Positions 25,897 to 37,152 of a stretch of 64,000 nucleotides of DNA are shown here, one piece after another; the first letter of the stretch is position 1; every line of letters begins with the position of its first letter. Made by a program: the position numbers and the translations under genes. The stretch is from assembly GCA_946122785.1 (NCBI GenBank), contig CAMGYJ010000003.1, positions 2,914,001-2,978,000 on the forward strand. Direction: 5' to 3'. This DNA comes from Linum tenue. Taxonomy: Eukaryota > Streptophyta > Magnoliopsida > Malpighiales > Linaceae. The notes beneath the pieces are model-generated. The model had not been told where the DNA came from. It searched no databases and saw nothing but the letters and a program-made list of their open reading frames with translations.

Positions 25897-28156
25897 TGGG
25901 GGGTGTGTCGCGGCAAGGATTGCGAAACTGTACTGGAGGAGGTTATACGCGGGAAAAAAAGAGTCGGCGCAGTAGAGTGTTTCGTATTGAAACAGTGACT
26001 CGGAAAGTTTCATACTGTGCTGAAATTGCAGATATCGATTTGGGTTCGATATTCGGTATTTCCGATTCGACTGGCCGATACGATATAGGGTTTTCTCAAT
26101 CACTGTGTGTGTCGAACGTCTGTGTTACTTACTTCTTTTGAGTTTTGACGGTCGTTAAAAATTTCGAATGTAGACATTGATGAGCGTGGAATATTGTTTA
26201 AGTTTTTGTATACAGTATACTAAACAAGATCGTCCTTATATTATTTTTGTCGTCGCTTAATTTGTGGTTAAATGATTGTGATGCATAAAGAATAAGTTGT
26301 GAAGTATTCATGTTGCGCTCTGCATAGTGATTATTGGCTGGACGACTAAAAAATTGTAAACATGCACTTATATTTATCAGGTTCACAGTTCACACAACCA
26401 AATCGAATTGTTATAATTACTAATTGTGTGTCAGCATGATTATCCTTATCTCTGTACTCCAATTCAAAGATAAGGTGAATTCTTAACATTATATGCAAGT
26501 TTTTGGTAAAATAAACATTTGATGATCAACTTACTCTAGACTGGTTCAGAATTGTCCATTTGGTATGATGAAAATATAGTATATGTTTTCACGCCGTCTA
26601 ATTGACAATAGCCAAGATTTTACACCCACTGCATGGTTTGGGCGCGAGAGGCCCATCTCTTTCTTGGTTTGACCGTTCTATTCATAACTTTGTTTTAAAA
26701 TTTTAAGTTTTTGAGGAATTTATTTTTAAATAATTTTTTTTATTTGAAAGAATTTATTTTCAATTCTAAATTTTGAATTCTACAGAATTGGAACTAGTTA
26801 TAGTAATTCCGAGGAATTGAGATGGAATTTCCAAATGAATTCCACAAGTATTTACTATTTTTAATAGAATGATATAATTATCCTCTTTTATTAACTAAAT
26901 TACTTATACATATGACATACCAAACACAGGAATTAATTTGACAATGAATTCTAACGACAATTTATTTTATTTCTAAAGATTTGAACATGACATAACAAAC
27001 ACAAGATTTCATTTGAGAATGAATTCTACACGACAATTCATTTTACAATGAAATGAATTCTCAATTCATTTGGTGTCAAAGAGGTTGTTTGGTAAGTATG
27101 TAACTTAAAATTTATGTATTTGGAGAACTCACGTATGTTGTATGTTGAGTTGTGACAACTCATGCAAAGTCAAAATGTATTGTTTGACCTGCACGAATTC
27201 ACGGTAAACCCACATAATTCGACATAAAATCTCAAATACTTTGGTTAACCCAATGAATTTGAGATATCATGGTCATAGGAGTTCTGAAATTACAGGATGA
27301 ACCAAAAAAATCATGATTGTTTTCCCCAAAAACATGAAAACAATGTATTCAAGATATAATATCATTTGGAAATCATCGAGTAGAATACCTTATTAACAAG
27401 CCACCCCTTGATATTGTCACTTACATTTCTCACTCTCCTCGCTCATTCACGTCATATCAATGGTTGTCTAGTGTCTGCGTACACGCATCGTCAAGGTCGT
27501 GGCCTATCATTGTGTCATGCAACAAACATGGTCGCGCACATCTCTTCTATGGCGCCGTACCACACGCTACACGACCCATGAACTATATCATACATATGCT
27601 ACAATAAAACGACACCCAGACGATTTAAGGGGAAAAAAAAACAAATCTCTCACAATAAAAAAAAGATTTACAAGAATCTCGAGTGTTGTTACACATGTAC
27701 CGGTTCAGAGTTTTGACCACTACTCAAAATGGATGGTTTTGGTGTCAATGGAATTGAAAATCTCAATAGATTCCACCCAAAACGAACAACCCCCATCATA
27801 CAACCTCAGTATGACAACCACGAGGCTTGGTCTTTTACCCGCAAACAAGGAAGAAAGGAGAAACGAGACACGAAAACGGCAAAGGAAGGCGTGACAATAA
27901 TGTGGCCTAAGGGCAGAAGATGCAAGCAAGTGATGATGACATTATATTATTATTATGGAGAGGTTGGTTTTCCAGAAACCGGAAGCTGTAATGGAAATGG
28001 AAGGGAAAAGGGATTTTGGTGTGGTTTGGCTTCTGGCTTCTGGGGAAGTGGAAGTCTGTGTGTTCCCAAAAAAGGTCACAAAAGTCTTTGGGAGACCCCC
28101 ACTTTACCCTTTCACTTGCTACCACCTTTATTAACCTTTCTTTTGCCTTTGTGGAA
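25897..28156. other. 3' flank of LOR and AT-rich intergenic DNA
   Basis: No further gene is supported. The LOR 3' untranslated region probably lies in the first few hundred bases. About 26.69-27.29 kb is rich in GAATTC-containing AT blocks, reminiscent of a decayed MITE, but no ends or target duplication were found. The open frames at 27.5-28.2 kb show no family motif. Confidence 0.5.
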
Positions 28157-28164
28157 GGGAGGAG

Positions 28165-28866
28165 CAGGGATGGCAACAAAACCCGAACCCACAGGTACCC
28201 ACCCGACCCAACTCGGTCAACGTGGGTAAAATCCGTGTTGACGGGTTTTGGGCCGCGTTTGGGTTTAAACCCGTTCACTATTCAACGGGTTGGGTTGGGT
28301 TTGGGTTTAGGTAAACCCGGCCCGTGGGTACCCGCCCACCTATATAATTAATTTTTTCAGTATATTTAATATTCAAAACAACTAAACTTATTTATGTTTG
28401 TGGAGACATGTCTAATTTTTTCTTTTTAATTGTGTAGAATGAAGTTGATGTTATGGAGTGGAGAGTAAAGAAACTTAATTGAAAGGAAGAAACTTTCAAT
28501 TAAACATGTTATTTATGGATAATTTGTGATTTGTTTCAATTTTCTTGAGTTTTCTAGATTGGTGTTGAACAATTTGTATAGTTAATTTGTGATTTGTTTG
28601 AATTTTCTAGAATGGTGTTTTATATATGGATAATTTGTATTGAGAGATTGATATTTGACTTTAATTTTGATAAGAATTTGTAATTGTAAATTTTTTACGA
28701 CAAAACCCGTGGGTACCCATGAACCCGCGGATACCCAACGGGTTGGGTTGGGTTTGAGTTTTTCAAACCCAGTGGGTTTTACCCCGGGTTTTTTTCAAAG
28801 ATAAACCCATGGGTTTGGGTTTGGGTTTGGCAAAACCCGACCCAACCCGACCCATTGCCATCCCTA
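28165..28866. mobile_element. Non-autonomous hAT-like element (702 bp)
   Basis: Terminal inverted repeats CAGGGATGGCAA and TTGCCATCCCTA (11 of 12 pair) are flanked by a perfect 8-bp duplication GGGAGGAG (28157-28164, 28867-28874). Subterminal regions are packed with GGGTTTGGGTT/AACCCGACCC in opposite orientations. The AT-rich middle has no ORF. It is the better preserved relative of the element at 1951-2429. Confidence 0.9.
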
Positions 28867-28874
28867 GGGAGGAG

Positions 28875-29523
28875 GGGAATCAAAAGTTCACTCATTTTTT
28901 TGTTTGTGTCATTATGGGTAATTATTGATTCTCCAATTCGGATGAAGAAGAGCCTCTAGCCATGGATGTGGTCAAATCATGATTTACCGATTTGTATGTG
29001 ATCGAAAATGTTATGGAATCGGGTCAGTACACTACTATGGGTAGGTGTTAATACGAGTGATGTCGTCTATCCGCTTATGTTGGATGAGTTCTCTAGCACG
29101 GTTGAGGGAGGTTCATATACGCTGCTTATATGAGAGAAAACATAATCGATTGAGTTTGGCCGATGGTTATATGAATAAAGTTATGAATTTCTTGAGATAT
29201 GGATTTTTTAAGATGATAATCATTCTAATGCTTAACGTCTTGCTCATTTTTACGAAATATATGTTTTTGGCCTGGTAATATTTAAACTATTTATGTAACT
29301 GACCTTGATTGTTCATTTGTTGTAAGAATTTCTATTTACGAAGCAGTCACATTCATCATATTGATTTTTTGTACAACTAACTGGAGATCGAATTCTCAAC
29401 ATATCTCAATACATTAGCAGATTGAGGACACATTTATCCGAATGTTCATGTTGGAGGATATAAAGAAGCATCTTTTATCCGAAAATGATGAAGTAGCAAC
29501 TTTTTCATGCGACACATGTTTTA
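28875..29523. other. Intergenic DNA, nothing recognised
   Basis: No gene, bounded repeat or RNA was seen. The open frame at 29045-29278 lacks any family motif or coding signal. Confidence 0.5.
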
Positions 29524-29531
29524 ACTAGTTA

Positions 29532-30363
29532 TTGAGGCTGCAAATGAGCTAGCTTTACCCTAGCTTGAGCTTGACTCATAAATAATCGTGTCGAGGTCGA
29601 GCTAGCCTTGTTTACAAAAATCTTGATTCATGTTTGATACATTCATTTTGTGTTATGTATGAGACATGTGATGTGATAGATGTCATGTTGAAAAAAATAA
29701 TAGTCAAAAGTTCAACACTAACTAATCTCATGGTCTACTCTCTTAGTATCAAACTATTTTGCTCACATACTTAACATCTTAAACATCATATAGGATGAAA
29801 TATATAGTTTAACAAACCTATGAATTATCAAAATTCAAATCATAAGATGCAAACCGATTCACTAATAAGTTGGCAGACGAGTATCTTCTCTAGCCACAAT
29901 GTTAAGACTGTTAGTAAACGGTATATGATCCACGATTGAACCTCTTCCAACAACTTGAGTTATTGGGATCAATTGGTTCTTGACATGGTAGTAGAGCCTT
30001 CAATTACTGGGAGGTCTTCTGTTCGAATCCCAAATGACCCCATCTGTTTCTGTTAAGCACATAGTGTCCGGACCTGTGCCTGTGCAAACTCGAAGCATAT
30101 TTGAGTCGCTTGAGTTTGAGGAGATGTGTTAGTAAACGGTATATGATCCACGATTGAACCTCTTCCAAGAACTCGAGTTATTGGGGTCAACTGGTTCTTG
30201 ACAAAGACTTCTTATGAACTCTAAACGAGCCAATTTACGAGTTGAGCTTAACAAACCACCAAGCCAAGCTAGCTCACGAGCTGCTCAAGTTGAGCAAAAC
30301 TTAGCTCAAACTCGGTTCGTTTCTGCAAACTATGAACAATTCGGCTCATTTGTAGGTAGCCCT
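29532..30363. mobile_element. Non-autonomous hAT-like element carrying a nested TRIM
   Basis: Flanked by a perfect 8-bp duplication ACTAGTTA (29524-29531, 30364-30371). The ends are an imperfect inverted repeat around CTGCAAATGAGC on the left and GCTCATTTGTAGGTAGCCCT on the right. Subterminal GAGCTAGC/AGCTCGAG blocks match those of the element at 35038-35683. About 300 bp of its length is a TRIM insertion at 29909-30203, so the ancestral element was about 532 bp. Confidence 0.8.
29909..30203 (+). mobile_element. TRIM (terminal-repeat retrotransposon in miniature), 295 bp
   Basis: Two 77-bp LTRs (29909-29985 and 30127-30203) begin TGTTAGT, end TTGACA and differ at four positions by eye. The left LTR is followed at once by TGGTAGTAGAGCC, a slightly decayed form of the usual initiator-Met tRNA primer site TGGTATCAGAGC. 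A purine-rich GAGTTTGAGGAGATG precedes the right LTR. The 5-bp target duplication AAGAC flanks it on both sides. The 141-bp interior has no ORF, so mobility would need proteins in trans. Confidence 0.9.
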
Positions 30364-30371
30364 ACTAGTTA

Positions 30372-31085
30372 CAAAGTAAATAGGATTGGGGGGAAAGATA
30401 GGCAAGGGGGTTGGTCCTAGGTCTATCAAATAATTCTGACAAATATGTATGTGCCCCAACAATAAATTAGACCTATCACAAAGAAAATGGAATGTTTATG
30501 TGAAAATGAAATATAAACAAAAATATGGTAAGGTTGTAGAAAAAGCTTGAATTATTGAAGGAGAGAAAGAAAGGAGTAAAGAAATTGGATGTGAAGGAAA
30601 GGCCAAAGTTATGGGAAAGCAACCCTCCAATATCTCTCCCTCCCCCTTCTTCCCCCCAATCTCTCATTATTTCTCTCCACTCTATTGCTCCCCAGCCAAA
30701 GAAACAAAACATCAGTTGGAGGCCCCGTGGAGAGAGAGATAGTAATGATTTGAAAGAAGTGAAGGCAAGAAAACAAACATTAGAGTGAAAAGAAGAAGAA
30801 AGAAATTGGAAGTGACCCATCCATTTCCCTTTCCTTTTGTTTTCGCTTTGCTTCTTCCTTCCCCTTTTCTCTATTTTGGATGGTAGAGAGAAAGTAATAT
30901 ATTTATCTCTACGAAGCTGGAGCAGCAGTAGTTCAGTGTACTACAGCTTCTTTAAGCATGTTCATCTTCTTCATATTGCTATCCCCAGCTTACCCACTCC
31001 TGGTTTCTTCATTTCCCTTCTCTTCTGGCCGCTGATTATGGTTGGATTGAGTGTTTGAGTTGGGTGATAAGAAAAGGAGAGAAAG
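30372..31085 (+). promoter_or_regulatory. Promoter/5' leader region of the KIX-like gene
   Basis: No ORF with a domain is present. From about 30640 there are pyrimidine and purine tracts (CTCTCCCTCCCCCTTCTTCC, then AGAAGAAGAAAG), common around plant transcription starts. No clear TATA box was seen, so the start site is unplaced. Confidence 0.35.
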
Positions 31086-32698
31086 ATGCCAAGGCCTGGG
31101 CCAAGACCTTATGAGTGTGTTAGGAGAGCTTGGCACAGTGATAGGCACCAATCGATGAGAGGTTCAATCATTCAACAGATTTTCAGGTTGCTATTCCTGC
31201 TTGGTCCTTCTGTTTTTCTGTTGGTTTCGTGGGGTTTTTCATTTTGTCTTTGAATTTCTGTGTTTTGATTTATATAGGGTTGTGAGTGAGACTCACAGTG
31301 CTGCAACTAGGAAGAACAAGGAATGGCAGGAGAAGCTGCCTATTGTGGTGTTGAAGGCCGAGGAAATCATGTACTCGAAAGCTAACTCTGAGGTGAGTTT
31401 GTAAGTTTTTCTATTTCCCCCCCTTTTCCCCGTTCTTTGCTTTGCTTAGATGTCGATCTTTGTTTGGGCGTTTGTTGTGTGTTTCTCGGTGCTCATTTCT
31501 ATTTGGGCCTTTCTGGTTTGATTGAAGGCTGAGTACATGAGCCATGAAACCCTTTGGGATCGTGTAAATGATGCAATCAACACCATCATTCGCAGGGATG
31601 AGAGCAGTGAAAGTGGGAAGCTTTTGCCGCCTTGCGTTGAAGGTACACTAACACCACTGGGTTCTACAACAGAAATTTCATGTTTGATTTGCATGTAACT
31701 GGTAAATTATGCATCTGGTTTTAGATAAGTTTCGTGGGTCATTGCCTATACGGTGTTAAAGTTTCAACCTTTTTTTTATATGTGAAGTTCATAGCATGTA
31801 GGGACTTCAATTTCCTTAATTTAGAGATGAATGGTTCATGTTTGTTTCAGCCGCCTTGAATCTGGGCTGCATTCCTGTGAGAGCTTCAAGAAGTCAAAGG
31901 CATACTAATCAGAGAAGTTACCTCACCCCAAGAGTCCAAGAACCTCCACCACCTTCTTCGCCAGTGCCTGCAAGAACCTTGAATGATGCACATGCAGAAA
32001 GATGCCCTCAGTTACCGCCTTTTCACTCCGGTAATCAATATACAAGAGCACCAGCAACTTTGGATTCATCACCTCTTCCTGCTTTCGAGCGTAACAGTCA
32101 AAGGGCTGGTGCTCCCAGCCATGCCTGCTCTTTGCCATATGATGGTGTGCCTTTGGGGAATGTCTATCCGTTATATTATGGAGATCACTATCAATACAAG
32201 GAGCCTCAGTTTGTGTCCCAAGTCCCAGAGAGAGCAGCATCAAACCCAATATACGTGGGCAAACCCATCGGTACGGCAGCAGCTGTAGATCCTGCTGCTG
32301 AAATGGGTGCATTGCAGAATTTCTTCTCCCCAGGTCTTGAGATTGCTTCACCAAGAACTACTCTTCCTGTCTATGAGCAGAGGGCAGGAGCACATTGTGA
32401 TTTGTCATTGAAGTTGGGTTTCTCCTCAGATCCTTGTATGACCATGGAAAGAAGTTCGGGTCATGGAGGCAACAATGGAAGGTTCAATGATCCATCTCCA
32501 GCAAACAACCAGGAGTTCAGTTTTTTCCCTGCTAGTAGTAGTCATGGTCCATTTGAGTTCCCTGCAATGAAAGGTGACCCTAGTACAGATGCTTCTACCA
32601 TTAGAGAGCACAGAGCACACTTCAGTGACAATGTGGGGGAGGATGGACAGTACTCCTGCTGGCCACCAGGGTTTCCCACAAACAGGTTCGTCGGTTGA
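31086..32698 (+). CDS. KIX8/9: KIX8/KIX9-like transcriptional adaptor with EAR motif
   Basis: Exons 31086-31186, 31278-31392, 31528-31642 and 31851-32698 join in frame through GT-AG introns to 392 aa. The first ATG is in good context and gives the conserved start MPRPGPRPYECVRRAWHSDR. Residues 1 to about 95 form the KIX domain, with SIIQQIFRVV, NKEWQEKLPIVVLKAEEIMY, SKANSEAEYM and LWDRVNDAINTIIRRDE in family order, followed by EAALNLGC. The rest is Ser/Pro-rich and probably disordered. It contains LSLKL at residues 295-299 (32402-32416), an LxLxL EAR motif. In Arabidopsis KIX8 and KIX9 bridge PEAPOD repressors to the TOPLESS co-repressor and limit meristemoid division and organ size. A nuclear adaptor role is inferred here from that similarity. 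Annotation pipelines often mislabel the family as histone acetyltransferase; no catalytic domain is present. Confidence 0.88.
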
Positions 32699-35030
32699 AC
32701 CATAGAGGGGTCAGGTTTGTAGGCAAATGTTTTTGTTGTGTGTAGACGAAATGTATATCCGTGCGGGAGTTTGTGTTCTGCTTCTGAACTATATGCTCAG
32801 CCAATCCTTTTTGCTGCTGTCATTTTGCTATGTTAGAGTTCAGATGCAAGGGATAATGTTGAGATTGGCAGGCAGGCTGTGATGAGGTAAAATTGTAAAT
32901 GAGAATCAATTTTCAATGCTTATTCCAAGTTGGTATTAGCTGGTCTTTTGAGGCATAGACAATGCAGGACTTATAGTTGTCCTGTGAGTTGTGACCTATA
33001 AGCAGATATAACTAGAATCAGTTAAGACTCAATTATACTGAAAAAAATGATCTCTTTTCATCTAATAGTGCCAGAAAGCCCTCATTTTGTGTATGCACGC
33101 TTGATTTTTCCTGTTTAAGTTTATGTGAAGGTTTCTTGGTGCTAATGATGTGCTGTAGAGGCTTTGTTGAGTGTTGCAGAGCATTGCCATTTCAAGTTCC
33201 ACTTTTGTGGAGGTAGTTTTGGTGTAGCAAGGTCCTAGTTTGGTGGCTCATTCTACAATGTGATTGTCCATCCACCTACTTCTAAGGCTACCCATCCTAT
33301 CTCATTGATTTAACATTAGAGGAGGGTAGGTTTCATTTTGGCTGAGGGGTAGTTGACTCCTCAACAGTAAATCTTTGAAGCTTTGCTGCTCCAATATCAG
33401 ATTGGAGAGGGTAATTGAAACCTTGTTAAAGGTGCTAGCTTTGTTCACAGAACTCACAGATTTCACTTCGCATTGATCATCCTGTGTGGATTGTGATTTG
33501 TGATTGCACAGAATTCATGAGTGAAACACAGAACAACGTGTTAAACTGGAGTTGTATTGCTTTTTTTTGCCTTGATTGACTACTGTGTTTTTGAACTTTC
33601 ACACTCAATCTGACAGCTCAGTTACACCATCAACAAATAACCCATTTAGCAGAAATGGAAGAATCATATTAAATTGCTGAATGATTCTGACAAAATGCTT
33701 CCCTTTGAATTCAAACAGAAAAGGAATAGTTTCTTTCTTCTTCTGCTGTTTCCTGTCTGGTATTGTATCTCTCTCTTTTCCTTCTTTCTCTGGGGTTGGT
33801 GTAGCTGCTTCCAATTCAATGAATAGGGGTTTCAATACCAATGTTATGTGAGGGATCTCTCTCAGTCTCAGCACTGATAAAAGAAGAGAGGAGAAGATGG
33901 GAGACAGCAGCTGCAGCACCCTCAATTTTGCCTTTTTTCATTTATGTCATTTCACAATCTGGGGGCCAATTCTCTCAGTTATTGCCTAACTACATTATTT
34001 GGCATTGGCCCCAACAAACAAATTTCCCTTTCCTTTCCTTTTCTTCTTTCTTCCTTCTCACTCTCACTCTCTATCTCTACTTTTCTCTTCTCCCCACAAC
34101 CAGACACAGCCAAAGCAAAGGGCATTCCCATTTCCCCACCACCACCTTCCCCCCTCCACTCCATATATGTACATATATTTGAATGTTGGTGGTGGATGTG
34201 TCTCTTGTGTAAATTGTTTATGTGATCTCTTATTCTATGGGGGGACCCGGTGTTTGGTGTGCTAATCCTGTAATGGGGGTCAATTACATAAATGATCATC
34301 GAACTTCCGAGACCGTTGACAAATCGTTAGTTCAGTTTTGAGTATGAAAAGAGGTGTTAATTGCATGTTCGATTGTAGTTGACATGAGTATGAACAGAGG
34401 TGTCAATTGCATGTTCGAGTATAGTTGACAGATCGATAATTCAGTTATGAGTATGAATAGAGACATCGTTAACATTTGGAATAAGTAACGTATCGGTCAT
34501 CATACTCATCTCTTTCGCTATTTTTCATTGGGATTTCAATTCAAGTTGTCCGGTTTAGCACGCCATCATACGAACTAATAACAAAAAAGGGGCCTCAATC
34601 ATAGACTAATAAGCCTGATTCTTGTTCCAAACCAAATCGATTAATCGGTCTGGTTACTTGGAATCGCTTCCAATTCCCTGCACGATGTCTACTTAAAAGA
34701 GTGTGTTATTTGCAACTTTTCCATCATCCGTTAGGGTTTCAGATCACACGTCCATTTGTACAAAAACTTGATGGTGATGGATTGCAGTGGCCATTTTTTT
34801 TAGTTATTCCATATTTTAGAGGCAATATCGTTGACGATAAAAGTTAAGTGAGTCTCCAATAAAGAATCTTTTTTTTTAGTTTTGCAACGCCACGTGTCGA
34901 CCAGAGAGGTAAGGGATGGTGATAGAGGGTAGTAGGGCCCCATTCAGCCTTTCTTCTTAGGCTGGAAACTTTGAAGAGAGCTTCCTACTTTATTAGTAGT
35001 AGAAGAAAAGGAAGGAAGAGCTTGAACTGA
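32699..35030. other. 3' flank of the KIX-like gene, no other gene seen
   Basis: The first few hundred bases probably include the 3' untranslated region. The stretch 33.6-34.3 kb has overlapping open frames on both strands, but they are pyrimidine-rich and motif-free. About 34.3-34.5 kb contains three degenerate copies of a block around GAGTATGAANAGAGGTGTNAATTGCATGTTCGA. No tRNA or small RNA was recognised. Confidence 0.5.
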
Positions 35031-35037
35031 TTTAAGG

Positions 35038-35683
35038 TAGGGTCGCAAATGAGGCGAGCTGTTTGTGAGTGGTTCGGCGTTTGATTTGAGAAAAACTCAT
35101 CTGAAATTCGGTTTGTTAATAAACGAGTCGAACATGAGCTAAGCGTTGTTCAGCTCGTGAAGCTCACGAGCTAGCTCGATTCGATGGCTTGTTGAGTTAA
35201 ACTCGTTAGCTGGCTCGTTTAGAGCTCATGATATGTCTCAACATGTGGCTAGAGAGCCCAACTCGATTACCGACTTATGGACGAATCAGTCTATATCTTA
35301 TGATTTTAATTCATACGGTTGTTAATTATATATCTCACTATATATAAAGTTTAACACGTTGAGTATGTGAACAAATTTATCTTATTTTCTATTTTAAAAA
35401 GAAACTATGAAATAACATGATTTCATAGTAGTTAAAATTTATTAACTAAATGATATATGATACCAACAAAGTATAATATGAGATTAGCTAACAAAATATA
35501 TCATATGTATCATGAATCATGATATACTCAATGAAGTACCAAATAAAAGTCAAGATTTTAGTAAACAAGCTAAGTTCGAGTTCGACTCGGCTCGTTAAAT
35601 AAACGAGCCGAACTCGAGCTTTATTAACGAACCGAGCTCAAACTGGGGTAAAACTCGACTCGGCTCGGCTCATTTGCAGTCTA
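35038..35683. mobile_element. Non-autonomous hAT-like element (646 bp)
   Basis: The ends TAGGGTCGCAAATGAG and CTCATTTGCAGTCTA form an imperfect inverted repeat. The flanking 8-mers ATTTAAGG (35030-35037) and GTTTTAGG (35684-35691) match at six of eight positions. Subterminal blocks of CTCGAGCT-type sequence run in opposite directions at the two ends. It belongs to the same family as 29532-30363 and looks older. No ORF is present. Confidence 0.7.
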
Positions 35684-35691
35684 GTTTTAGG

Positions 35692-36550
35692 TCCCGACCA
35701 AGTGGGTTTGTTGATGGTCTTTGTTTGCTTCAGTCTCTCCATTGAATGAGGTTTGGTCCAAATTGAAACCCCCCCAAATTCTGCTGCTTTAGGGTTAGGG
35801 GTACTGCTTTTGTTTCTCAGGCTCTACTGAACTGAACTCCTCTTTCTTCATTAGGGGGTCTAATGTAAAAGCTTTAGCTGTACCAATTTACTGCACTGCT
35901 GTTGTACCCACTCTCTCTTACTGCTGCTTTTTTTCTTTTTTGGATGGTATGAATCTATATGCAAGAACAGTTGGGGTGTTGTAAATGTTCAATCCCACGA
36001 ATACTCGTGAAACCCGTAGCGAGCATTAATCGAACGGGAAGTTAAATCGTACACCATGTGTTTAACCTTATTCGCTTCCGCGCCAACCGATGATCACTAT
36101 GACTGCTGCTGCTACGCGAGTCACCCGAATACGAATTCACTATCTCAATCAAGATTGTTTTGGGTCACATGTCATGAGATTGTTGAAAGTAGTAACAACT
36201 CGTTACGAGTTATCCCTATTTATTTGTACGCTAGGACATCTACCATGGATAACAACAACTATTATTTACCATGAATAATCATATGGAATAATGGAACAAT
36301 GAACGACTGAGATTGTGCCTAGTAAGCTCAATTTCCAGCAGTAGGGATTGAAAAGTCTTGCAATGGTTTGATGTCCATACCTAATCCCAGCGATGAACCG
36401 AAAATGCTGGGCCTGGGTCGGAAATGTTTTGTGGGCTCACTTGCATTGAATGATCCAAATAAGCAATAACTTGGCTTGGCACGGTAGGCCGTTGATTTAA
36501 CTATCATGTCACAAAATTTATTTAATTTCAACATTCTGAGATGGCATTAG
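35692..36550. other. Intergenic DNA, nothing recognised
   Basis: Short open frames at 36056-36278 and 36328-36534 have no domain. No repeat boundary was found before the Mutator-like element. Confidence 0.5.
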
Positions 36551-36817
36551 GGTTGGAATTTTTTTTTAAGAACCAGTGTTTAACCAAAATGGTGAATAAA
36601 TCACCGTGTTATTTGAAAACGGTGAATACGTCACCGTTTTAAGGCAAGGTGGGGAACATTTTCATCACACTAGGTTACGGCGGTGATTGTTTCCCACGTT
36701 TCCCATACATGGTAGGTGAAAATTAGGTCACAACCACCTAATGTTCGCCGTTTGAGACAAACGCTGAGATATTGTTCGCCGTTTGAGACAAAGGCGGTGA
36801 ACTTTGGCCGATTTTCC

Positions 36818-36825
36818 TATAAATA
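36818..36825 (+). promoter_or_regulatory. Probable TATA box of the MULE transposase gene
   Basis: TATAAATA in the context TTCCTATAAATACCAC lies inside the element, about 330 bp before the transposase start. It is followed by a typical A/C-rich leader (CAACCAAAACCGAGCAACATAC). Confidence 0.5.
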
Positions 36826-37152
36826 CCACTCCCACCAGCATTTGTAAAAACGTAACCCCTCTCCCTCTTCAAATTTTAGCAACCAAAACCGAGCAACATA
36901 CACAGAACATGAATTTTCGATATGATTTAATTTTCGTATTGTAGCCTAATGATGTTTTTAGTAGTTATATTGTTATGTTATGAATTACTTATCGTAGCAA
37001 ATATGTTATGTTAGCTGGGGAATTTATGCTGTTGTTAGTTAGTTGAATTTATGTTATGTTAGTTATGAGATGGAGTAATATTAGTCGTACAATATGGTTT
37101 TGGTTAATTTTACTGGAATTAAGCTAATAGTTACTTATTATAAATTGTGGAT

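Noticed and set aside
26690..27290. GAATTC-rich AT region as a MITE
   Set aside because: Internal word repetition is clear, but no terminal repeat or target duplication was identified.
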